A model generated the notes under the pieces. It was not told where the DNA came from, searched no databases, and worked only from the letters and a program-made list of their open reading frames with translations. The translations under genes and the position numbers were made by a program. A stretch of DNA of 53,851 nucleotides from CBDUMN01 sp965368335 (GTDB taxonomy: Bacteria; Pseudomonadota; Alphaproteobacteria; Rhodospirillales; JAPHRK01): contig CBDUMN010000014.1 in assembly GCA_965368335.1 (NCBI GenBank), positions 1 through 53,851 on the forward strand. Reading direction: 5' to 3'. Of the stretch, positions 7,861-15,113 are shown in pieces (positions within the stretch are counted from its first letter, which is position 1; each line of letters opens with the position of its first letter).

Positions 7861-8580
7861 ATGATGCGTTGCCGTTCTTTTGTTATTGCCGCCCTGTTGG
7901 CAACCGTTCTGTTCGTTTCTCCCGGTCTTGCGGCGGAACAGGCCGGTTTTGTCGGGATGCAAATTCAAGGAATGTCGGTGCGAATTGCCGAAGCCATGGG
8001 GCGGGCCGGATCGGAGGGCGTTTTAGTCCGCGATGTTGCCTTAGGCGGTCCCGCCGACAAAGCGGGTTTCAAGCGTGGCGATTTGATCCTTGAATTTGGA
8101 GGAAAGACCATCAAGACCTTTGAGGACTTGGTTGGTGAAGTTAAGAAGCTCAAGGCTGACGACGCAGCTGAGGTCAGAGTTATCAGGCACGGTGGAGAGG
8201 TTCAACTTACCCTCGTTGCTGGAAAATGGCCGAAATCCTGGCAAATTACGAAAAATTCCTTTGCCGCCATTGGTGCGGCTGGACTTACTTTGGCTTCCTT
8301 AACGGAACAAGTGCGTAAGCGGTTTGGTTTGCGCTGGGGCTCGACAGGGGTGGTTGTCACGATCATTGATGCATCGGTTGCTTCTAAAATCGACCTGAAG
8401 CGTGGTGAACTGATTCATCAGATCAATCAGGAACCTGTCTGGGAGCCTCGCAAGGCTTCCGGTCTTATCTTCAAAGCTTTGAACGTCCAAAAGAAAACCG
8501 TCCTCCTTCTGGTCGAAGGGGTGGACGGTTTTCGTTACGTTATTCTGCCGCTCACGTTAGGCGAGGAAGGCGCGAAGTAG
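7861..8580 (+). CDS. Periplasmic protein with two PDZ domains, no protease domain
   Basis: The 239-residue product has a signal peptide (about residues 1-24, ending PGLAAE). A first PDZ domain (about 28-125) contains GPADKAGFKRGDLILEFGG, as in HtrA/DegP proteases. A second, more divergent PDZ-like unit (about 140-235) has ASKIDLKRGELIHQINQ. There is no trypsin-like catalytic domain, so it probably acts as an adaptor or peptide-binding scaffold in the periplasm rather than as a protease. ATG codons at 7861 and 7864 are adjacent and no strong ribosome site decides between them. It converges with the ferritin-like gene 4 bp away. Confidence 0.75.
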   Translation: MMRCRSFVIAALLATVLFVSPGLAAEQAGFVGMQIQGMSVRIAEAMGRAGSEGVLVRDVALGGPADKAGFKRGDLILEFGGKTIKTFEDLVGEVKKLKADDAAEVRVIRHGGEVQLTLVAGKWPKSWQITKNSFAAIGAAGLTLASLTEQVRKRFGLRWGSTGVVVTIIDASVASKIDLKRGELIHQINQEPVWEPRKASGLIFKALNVQKKTVLLLVEGVDGFRYVILPLTLGEEGAK

Positions 8581-8583
8581 ACC

Positions 8584-9123
8584 TTATTCGTGCATCATGG
8601 GTGGATCCGGGTCGTAGTCCCAGCCCTTTTCAGGCTCGGGATATTTCTTCAGCCACTCAACTAACAGATCAACGTGCCCCTGTTCCTCTTCGGCAAATTC
8701 GGCGGCAATTTCTTTGGTTCGTTTGTCAGGGGAAGAAGAGGCGACGCCTGCATAGAACTGTTGAGCTTGGGTTTCTACCGAATGGGCAACTTTGAGGGCC
8801 TGAAAAGGCGTCATCATGTAATGGATGTCTTCAATGGGCGGTGCTTCGGGACTTTCGCCCGTTTCAGTACCCCACTTGAAATCCCAAGGCGCAATATGCG
8901 GCAACGTCATGTCCTTCGAAATCTCGGCGACTTCAGCAGCATGTTTGCGACCGTATTGGGCGAGTTGTCGAAACAGCCCGGCGACTTCCGGGTTGTTATG
9001 AACTTCGAGGTTATCAGCGATTTCCTCGTAACGTTCGGCAGCTTCGGTTTCGAGAGCTAAGGCATGGGCCAAGAGTTCTTCGGCCGTTTCAATCGTTTTC
9101 ATTTCGGAATTCTCGGTAGACAA
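8584..9123 (-). CDS. Ferritin-like (rubrerythrin-type) diiron protein
   Basis: The start is TTG at 9123, supported by GAGGGGG 8 bases upstream; the ATG at 9102 lacks such a site. The 179-residue, largely helical protein carries Glu/His pairs typical of ferritin-like diiron sites: ETEAAERYEEI, GRKHAAEV, SVETQAQQFY and AEEEQGHVDLL. There is no rubredoxin domain. Rubrerythrin-type proteins reduce peroxide or handle iron, but the exact activity here is not shown. The C-terminal tail (YDPDPPMMHE) is acidic and Met-rich. The upstream 140 bp separates it from the DsbA-family gene on the same strand. Confidence 0.82.
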   Translation of the reverse strand: MSTENSEMKTIETAEELLAHALALETEAAERYEEIADNLEVHNNPEVAGLFRQLAQYGRKHAAEVAEISKDMTLPHIAPWDFKWGTETGESPEAPPIEDIHYMMTPFQALKVAHSVETQAQQFYAGVASSSPDKRTKEIAAEFAEEEQGHVDLLVEWLKKYPEPEKGWDYDPDPPMMHE

Positions 9124-9263
9124 ATTTACCCCCTCACTTGTGCTGTAAGCTCATTACTCTTGATGGATAAATATCTTGGGTACGGAACGGCTTGCGGCTT
9201 TGATAGTTTTTAACCTTACACCGTTCCGGTCACCCTGAAAAGAATAGTTGGGATATCCAACAA

Positions 9264-10034
9264 TCAACGCTCGTTGTTGCTTTTTCTCACGCCGTCTATT
9301 TTAGCTTCAAGCTGGTCGAGACCGATTGCTCCCGGAATAATTTCATCACCGATGATAAAGGCGGGCGTTCCCGAAATTCCAAGGGATTGGCCGAGTATGA
9401 AGTTATTCTGCAAAGCCTGATTAATTTCGTCGGACGCCATATCTTTTTCGAGTTTATCGGTGTCGAGGCCGACTTGTTCGGCGATAGCCATAATTTTTTC
9501 TTTGCTCAATCCGCCTCTGGTTTGCATCAAACCGACATGCATCTCAAAGTACTTATCTTGCATTTTTGCCGCCAGAGCCGCTTTGGCGGCAAAGATGGAG
9601 CTGTCGCCGAGGATCGGATATTCCTTGATAACGTAGCGTAAGTCTTTGTCTTTTTTGACCAACTCCATGACGACTGGGAAGACACGTTTGCAGTAGCCGC
9701 AGTTGTAGTCGAAGAACTCAACCAACGACACGTCGCCCTTTGGATTCCCGGCGATAGGCGTTAATGGATCGTTGAAGATGGCGCTTTTATTTTCGGCTAA
9801 GGCCGTTTTCTTTTGAAGGGCCTCTGCCTGTTCTCGGCGTTTGCGAAGCACGTCCAGCGCTTCCATAATAATCTCAGGGTCTTTCGTGAGAGTTTCGCGA
9901 ATCAGTTCGATGACTTGCTCTCTCTCTCTTTGGGACAGGCTTTCGGTGGCCTGTGCCGTTGAAAGCAAGGGGAGGGAAAAGAAAATGCCGATGGCGAAAC
10001 TTGCAATGATCTTGATCGTCTGAAGAGAACGCAT
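9264..10034 (-). CDS. DsbA-family periplasmic thiol-disulfide oxidoreductase
   Basis: The start at 10034 gives 256 residues with a clear signal peptide (about residues 1-30, ending AQAT); an upstream frame to 10118 would put the signal internally. A helical N-terminal region (about 32-85) is followed by a thioredoxin fold with the active site Cys112-Gly-Tyr-Cys115. The cis-Pro loop is SGTPAF. The layout matches the Com1/ScsC/DsbA-like group with an N-terminal oligomerisation helix, which includes disulfide isomerases. It acts in the periplasm. The lipoprotein and M48 protease genes follow upstream on the same strand, giving an envelope quality-control neighbourhood. Confidence 0.88.
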   Translation of the reverse strand: MRSLQTIKIIASFAIGIFFSLPLLSTAQATESLSQREREQVIELIRETLTKDPEIIMEALDVLRKRREQAEALQKKTALAENKSAIFNDPLTPIAGNPKGDVSLVEFFDYNCGYCKRVFPVVMELVKKDKDLRYVIKEYPILGDSSIFAAKAALAAKMQDKYFEMHVGLMQTRGGLSKEKIMAIAEQVGLDTDKLEKDMASDEINQALQNNFILGQSLGISGTPAFIIGDEIIPGAIGLDQLEAKIDGVRKSNNER

Positions 10035-10132
10035 GAAAGGAGAACCTTGTCCGGTCGTGAATGAAGTGCAGGCATATTGAGGCAGGGCGGAGCGTTGGAC
10101 AAGCCCGCTTATGAACAATCGCCAAATCCGCT

Positions 10133-10816
10133 TTAGCGGGTCAGTTGCAGGGTTGCAATATGTCCCCGTGTCGCTGGTTGTCCGCCCTCTACGGCAAGCC
10201 CGATAAACATAACTTCAATATGCGTCCGGTCGTCTTCTGGCCAAGCTTGAGCATAAAGGGAGACAAGATCGACGGTTTCCGCTCGCCATTTGTTGAGGCC
10301 AATAACTCCACTTCCCGCCGTGTAAGCCGCATGAGATTTTTTGACGACAAGCCGGTTGCTTGATTGTTGGGAAAAGGCCCATCCGATGCTGAGTAAACGG
10401 TCATGAGGGGGAAAGGAGGCGCTTAAATTGGAAAAAAACTGACTTCCCCAGCTTCCGCTTTCCCTTGCTCCGCCGTGAAAGCCGACAAGAATGCGTACAG
10501 GATGGCTGTCGCCTAGAAATGGTCGTAAATACCACTCCCAGCTTAAATAGGGCGATGAAAGCAGAGTTGCTTTTGTCCGTCGGACGAGACTGTATCCATT
10601 CTCGCCGTTTATAAGGAAAAGGGCGTTTTTTCCAAACATCGGTTCAATGCCGAATTGATCTGCCGATGCATCGTTCAAAATCCAGGAATTATCAGGGGCG
10701 CCGATAGGATCGAGAATGGTCAAACGCCCTTCAGGGCCGCTGACGGCGCGCGATTGAGCGCAGGCCGCCAGAAGCGGAAGGGACAATAGCAGAAAGAAAA
10801 GTAAGCGGACTTTCAA
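10133..10816 (-). CDS. DUF3047-like lipoprotein
   Basis: The 227-residue product begins with a lipoprotein signal peptide and lipobox (LLAAC, Cys19). Hallmarks of DUF3047 follow: an LSWEWYLRP segment early, a GVIGLNKWRAETVDL segment and a final strand ending in IEVMFIGLAVEG. The family has no assigned function. It is predicted to be a beta-rich envelope protein anchored to a membrane by lipid. It lies 11 bp downstream of the M48 protease gene and is probably cotranscribed with it. The family assignment is by visible pattern and the protein is divergent. Confidence 0.68.
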   Translation of the reverse strand: MKVRLLFFLLLSLPLLAACAQSRAVSGPEGRLTILDPIGAPDNSWILNDASADQFGIEPMFGKNALFLINGENGYSLVRRTKATLLSSPYLSWEWYLRPFLGDSHPVRILVGFHGGARESGSWGSQFFSNLSASFPPHDRLLSIGWAFSQQSSNRLVVKKSHAAYTAGSGVIGLNKWRAETVDLVSLYAQAWPEDDRTHIEVMFIGLAVEGGQPATRGHIATLQLTR

Positions 10817-10827
10817 CGTGAGGCTCT

Positions 10828-12177
10828 CTACTTCCAGCTCTCGACCTGCGCCTTAATATCCTGCAGGCGCAACCACTCGCGGGAACCTCTGGGGAGGAGT
10901 TGCTCGGCCTTTCCAATGTGGTGTAATGCGTCAGGTTTACGATGGAGAAGGTAAGCCTCTTCCGCCAAAGCCATAGCGCTTAAACCGATTTGCCCATCCT
11001 TACCCGCTGCAATCGCCAGTTGCCGCCAAGCGAAAGGTGAATTGGGGGCGGCGACAAGGGATTTTTTCAGATTTTCAATGGCGGGCTTTAGATGGTTCGG
11101 GTCATTCAACTCAATCTGCGCGCGCGCTAAATCGATCAAAAGGAGCGGATTGTTGGGCAGGAGGCGATTGGCCTGGGTGTATGGTTCAAGGGCCTCCTTG
11201 ATTCTTCCGTTCTCAAAGAGCATTTGTCCTTTTAATTCATGGAAATAGGGATCTTCCGGGTAATCTGCAATCAATCCGTTGATCAGCGGTAATGCTTCAT
11301 CGAGTTTACGTTTCCGGTAGTAGGCAATGGCGCGTGCGTAGCGGTTGATTAGGCTTGGATCGTCTTGTTCATAGGTGCGAAGTGTCCGGTTGGCTGGGAA
11401 GAAGAAAGCATTCAGCTTGACGACCATGCGTCGATGCAGCTCTTCATAAATCGGCGGTGTTTTACGCTCTTCATCTGCGGTTTTCTTAAGGTGTTCCTCA
11501 ATTAAGCGAACACGATCACGTGTGACAGGGTGGGTTCGCATATAGGGGTCTTGGCGGCTGGCGCTTAACAATTCTTGGTCTTCCAGGGTCCCCATGAAAT
11601 CCCGCAGTCCTTGCGCTGATTGCTGGGTTGCGTCAAGAAAGCGTAAGGCTGCGGAGTCTGCCGCGCTTTCCTGAGCCCGGCTATAGGAAAGAAACGATGC
11701 GACCCCTGCCTGCTGTCCGCCTGCAATAACAGCAGCGCCAACATCGCCGCGTCCTGCCAGAACAGCAGCGCCACCCAGGACGTAGCCAAGTAATGCGCTT
11801 GATTTTGCTTTGTCGATCGCGTCGCCGGTACGGGCAAGGTGCCCTCCGGCGATATGGCCGATTTCATGGGCTAAAACGCCGATGACTTCGTTAGCGCTTT
11901 TTGATTTTTGTAAGAGACCTGTGTGGATGAAGATATTGAGCCCTCGGGCGACGAAGGCGTTTAGAGTATTGTCTTTAACCAGATGAATTCGTACGGAAGA
12001 TGGGGGAACGCCTGCCGCTTCCAACAGTGGCGCGGTGTAAATCCGGATGGTATTTTCAATTTCCGCATCGCGAATGAACGACATTTGCTTGGCGTTCGCC
12101 TCGGTACGCGGTAGCGTCGCCATGGCAAGAGCCAGAAGGATCACCAACGAACTTGATAACAGGTCTATGCGTTTCAT
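10828..12177 (-). CDS. BepA-like M48 metalloprotease with TPR repeats
   Basis: The start at 12177 gives 449 residues beginning with a signal peptide (MKRIDLLSSSLVILLALAM). The zinc protease motif HEIGH is at about residues 104-108, preceded by VLA and followed by IAGGH. A later Glu-rich helix (SRAQESAADSAALRF) supplies the third ligand. The C-terminal part (about 265-440) has TPR repeats, including ARAIAYYRKRKLDEALPLI. This is the architecture of BepA/YfgC, a periplasmic protease and chaperone that controls outer-membrane protein assembly. The gene is divergent from, and its 5' end may overlap, the gamma-glutamyltransferase gene. Confidence 0.9.
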   Translation of the reverse strand: MKRIDLLSSSLVILLALAMATLPRTEANAKQMSFIRDAEIENTIRIYTAPLLEAAGVPPSSVRIHLVKDNTLNAFVARGLNIFIHTGLLQKSKSANEVIGVLAHEIGHIAGGHLARTGDAIDKAKSSALLGYVLGGAAVLAGRGDVGAAVIAGGQQAGVASFLSYSRAQESAADSAALRFLDATQQSAQGLRDFMGTLEDQELLSASRQDPYMRTHPVTRDRVRLIEEHLKKTADEERKTPPIYEELHRRMVVKLNAFFFPANRTLRTYEQDDPSLINRYARAIAYYRKRKLDEALPLINGLIADYPEDPYFHELKGQMLFENGRIKEALEPYTQANRLLPNNPLLLIDLARAQIELNDPNHLKPAIENLKKSLVAAPNSPFAWRQLAIAAGKDGQIGLSAMALAEEAYLLHRKPDALHHIGKAEQLLPRGSREWLRLQDIKAQVESWK

Positions 12178-13894
12178 TCCATTCAGTGCCTTGAAATGGC
12201 TTTCGGTCGGCAATGTCGTTCCGAAATATCATACGGTTCCGGCAACCGTCCGTCACGCTACTGCGCGTTTGCGCTGGCGTCAAATTGCATCAACGCTGCT
12301 GGGTGCATCTCTTTTGTCCGCCTGCATGGGGAGCGACATCGAGAAAGGGCAGACCGGCTTCGTTGAAGGGTTCTATGGTGGCGTCGCCGCCGATGATCCT
12401 CGTGCGGCCTTGGTCGGTCGAGACGTTTTGACTTCCGGCGGCACTGCGGCCGATGCCGCTGTGGCAATGTATTTCACCTTAGCCGTTACTTTGCCTTCGT
12501 CGGCAGGCCTGGGGGGAGGCGGCGTTTGCCTCGTGCGGGATGCAAAGAACGGTATAACCGAAGCCATCGATTTTACTTCCAAACCCGGGACAGGGCTTCT
12601 GGGGCCGGACCCCAGACCTGCCGCCGCGCCAGGGAACCCACGGGGTTTTTACGCTCTCCATGCTAAATACGGCAGCTTGCGTTGGGAGCGCTTGGTTGCG
12701 CCGGGAGAAAGCTTTGCCCGTTTCGGGCATCAGGTATCTCGGGCTTTCGTGACCGATTTGGCCGGTGTTTCCGACGCACTTTTCAAGGACCGGTCCAGTC
12801 GTAACGTTTTTGCCAAAAAGGACGGTTCGGCCGCCGGTGAAGGAGATTTCGTCACTCAGATTAATCTGGCTGCGACGTTGTCATTGATTCGCAGTAAAGG
12901 TCCCGGTCCGCTTTATCAAGGTCCTCTGGCGCGCGCTTTCGTCGATGAGACGGCGAGAGCAGGGGGCGGTCTCACTTTGGAAGATATGCGCAAGACCTTG
13001 CCTCGTTGGCGAAAGACTCTGAGCATCGATGTTAAGGGGCTGACGAGAAAAACCGTTCACTTCGCGCCACCCCCAGCCATGGCTGGATTGGTTGAGGCGC
13101 AGCTCTTTTCGTTGCTCCAATTGGGTGGACGCTATGATGGGGCAGGAGAGGCTGAGAAAGCGCATGTCGTGGCGGATTCCCAAATGCGGACTTTCGCCGA
13201 CCGTGGGCGCTGGCTTTCGGATACTGGAGACATTGTTGGAAATCCAGATGAGTTGATTGCGCCAGGGCATATTGAAAAGCTCGGTCAATCGTATAGCGAA
13301 GATCGAAAAACGCCGGTGGCTGCCGTCAACGGACGTTTGGCCGGTCGGCAGGAAAATACGTCCGGCACAGGGTTCGTCGCCATTGATGACAGTGGCGGTG
13401 CGGTTGCTTGTGCGGTGACGATGAACAACCTATTCGGTACGGGGCGTATCGCCGGGAATACAGGAATTCTCTTGGCGGCTCGTCCTGGAGCTAATGGCCG
13501 GGGGCCAATCTCTCTTGGTCCGGTGATGGTGGTCAATGATCATAGTAAAGAGCTGTTTTTTGCCGGGGCTGCTGCTGGCGGGGTGACGGCGGCGACATCA
13601 TTAAGCGATGTTTTGGCCGGAACGATCATCGAAGGGGCCAATCTCGAAACGGCAATTATGCGACCAAGGCTACATCATAGTGGAATGCCTGATACGGTTT
13701 ACTATGAGCCGAGCTACCCGGAAGCAGGATTAGCGGCCCTCAAGGAAAAAGGGCACGAAATTGTTGCTGCCCGTACGTTGGGGCGGGTTAATGCTGCCTT
13801 TTGTCCGGATGGATTGCCCGGCACCTCCGAGACCTGTGAAATTCACACGGACCCCAGAGGGTTCGGTCTCGCGGTTAGCGCCAACGAAAACTAA
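12167..13894 (+). CDS. Gamma-glutamyltransferase-family lipoprotein
   Basis: The product is a gamma-glutamyltranspeptidase (Ntn-hydrolase family) that would hydrolyse or transfer gamma-glutamyl groups in the periplasm. Large-subunit motifs include GGTAADAAVAMYFTLAVT and GLGGGGVCLV. The small-subunit start and catalytic Thr lie around SGTGFVAIDDSGGAVAC, with the MNNLFGTGRIAGNTG region after it. A lipobox-like signal (ASTLLGASLLSAC) occurs about 50 residues after the ATG at 12167. A start closer to it, TTG at 12278, is therefore equally possible, and the start is unresolved. The ATG at 12167 lies inside the 5' end of the divergent M48 gene. Expected autocleavage is inferred, not seen. Confidence 0.82.
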   Translation: MRFIPFSALKWLSVGNVVPKYHTVPATVRHATARLRWRQIASTLLGASLLSACMGSDIEKGQTGFVEGFYGGVAADDPRAALVGRDVLTSGGTAADAAVAMYFTLAVTLPSSAGLGGGGVCLVRDAKNGITEAIDFTSKPGTGLLGPDPRPAAAPGNPRGFYALHAKYGSLRWERLVAPGESFARFGHQVSRAFVTDLAGVSDALFKDRSSRNVFAKKDGSAAGEGDFVTQINLAATLSLIRSKGPGPLYQGPLARAFVDETARAGGGLTLEDMRKTLPRWRKTLSIDVKGLTRKTVHFAPPPAMAGLVEAQLFSLLQLGGRYDGAGEAEKAHVVADSQMRTFADRGRWLSDTGDIVGNPDELIAPGHIEKLGQSYSEDRKTPVAAVNGRLAGRQENTSGTGFVAIDDSGGAVACAVTMNNLFGTGRIAGNTGILLAARPGANGRGPISLGPVMVVNDHSKELFFAGAAAGGVTAATSLSDVLAGTIIEGANLETAIMRPRLHHSGMPDTVYYEPSYPEAGLAALKEKGHEIVAARTLGRVNAAFCPDGLPGTSETCEIHTDPRGFGLAVSANEN

Positions 13895-13909
13895 CCGGAA
13901 ACCAAAATT

Positions 13910-15058
13910 ATGGCCTTGAAAATTTCCAGGCGCGGAATGGTGCCGCCTTTTATTGTGATGGACGTTATGCGGGCTGCTGCCGAAAAAGAGGCCGCGGGGG
14001 GCGATGTCCTGCATTTGGAAGTCGGTCAACCCAGTACGGCAGCGCCTTCCAGGGTGATTCAAGCGGCTAAGCAGGCGCTCGATTCCGAAAAAATCGGTTA
14101 TACGCTGGCTTTGGGCCTTGAGCCTCTACGGGAACGTATTGCGCGTTATTACCAAGACTATTATAGCGTCAATCTTGCGCCGGAACGGATTGTCGTCACC
14201 ACCGGGTCATCAAGTGGTTTTCTACTCGCTTTTTTGAGCGCTTTTGAGGCGGGAGACAGGGTCGGGGTTTGCAGCCCCGGATATCCGGCCTACCGCAATA
14301 TCCTCAAAGCGTTGGGGCTAATTTCCGTTGATATCCCGGTAACGGCGGCAACGGATTTTCATCCCCGACCGGAAATGATTGATGCTTTGTCCGATCCGCT
14401 GGATGGACTTTTGGTCGCCAGTCCATCCAATCCCACGGGCAGTATGCTTTCGGCCGTTGAGTTGAACGAGCTTTGCGCTTTTTGCCGGGAACGGGGTATC
14501 CGTTTTATTTCCGATGAAATTTATCACGGCATTACCTTTGGTGAAAAAGCCCATACGGCACTCGCCTATGACGACGACGTAATTGTTATCAACAGTTTCT
14601 CCAAATACTTCAGTATGACCGGTTGGCGTCTGGGCTGGATGGTTGTGCCGGAAAATCTATTGCGCTCCGTAGAGTGTCTTGCGCAGAACATGTTCATTTC
14701 TCCGCCGACGCTTTCCCAGTTTGCCGGAATTGCCGCTTTCGATTGTATAGAAGAGCTGGACGCCAACGTCGCCCGTTATGCTCAAAATCGTGAGGTGCTT
14801 TTGAATGAATTGCCCAAGGCCGGATTTGATAAATTAGCGCCGGCCGATGGGGCTTTTTATCTCTATGCCGACGTGGGGCGGATGACCAACGATAGCCAGG
14901 ATTTTTGTCGACGGATGCTTGCCGAAACGGGTGTAGCGGCTACCCCCGGCATTGATTTTGACCCAGAGCAGGGGCATCGGTTTATGCGCTTCTCTTTCGC
15001 CGGGGCGACGGAAGATATGGAAGATGCCGCCAAACGGCTTATCGCCTGGAAGCCATAA
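13910..15058 (+). CDS. PLP-dependent class I/II aminotransferase
   Basis: The 382-residue fold-type I aminotransferase shows the expected landmarks. These are the N-terminal VGQPSTAAP region, an SPSNPTG substrate/PLP loop, ISDEIYHGI with the PLP-pyridine Asp, and the Schiff-base Lys232 in NSFSKYFSMTGWRLGW. A C-terminal Arg (MRFSFAG) would bind the substrate carboxylate. The family includes aspartate and alanine/aromatic aminotransferases; the substrate cannot be set from sequence. It starts 15 bp after the gamma-glutamyltransferase gene, so the two may share a transcript, and it ends at a strong bidirectional terminator shared with rne. Confidence 0.9.
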   Translation: MALKISRRGMVPPFIVMDVMRAAAEKEAAGGDVLHLEVGQPSTAAPSRVIQAAKQALDSEKIGYTLALGLEPLRERIARYYQDYYSVNLAPERIVVTTGSSSGFLLAFLSAFEAGDRVGVCSPGYPAYRNILKALGLISVDIPVTAATDFHPRPEMIDALSDPLDGLLVASPSNPTGSMLSAVELNELCAFCRERGIRFISDEIYHGITFGEKAHTALAYDDDVIVINSFSKYFSMTGWRLGWMVVPENLLRSVECLAQNMFISPPTLSQFAGIAAFDCIEELDANVARYAQNREVLLNELPKAGFDKLAPADGAFYLYADVGRMTNDSQDFCRRMLAETGVAATPGIDFDPEQGHRFMRFSFAGATEDMEDAAKRLIAWKP

Positions 15059-15061
15059 CCA

Positions 15062-15093
15062 AAAAAGGGCTCCAAAATCGTGGAGCCCTTTTT
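15062..15093. terminator. Bidirectional rho-independent terminator
   Basis: A perfect 13-bp stem, AAAAAGGGCTCCA (15062-15074) with TGGAGCCCTTTTT (15081-15093), has a 6-base loop and A/T runs at both ends. It ends the aminotransferase transcript on the plus strand and rne on the minus strand. Confidence 0.92.
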
Positions 15094-15113
15094 CGTATTC
15101 TACGGGATCGCCT

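Noticed and set aside
9183..9228. CGGAACGG and CCGTTCCG inverted repeat downstream of the DsbA-family gene
   Set aside because: The loop is over 30 bases and there is no T tract, so it is not a convincing terminator; it may be chance.
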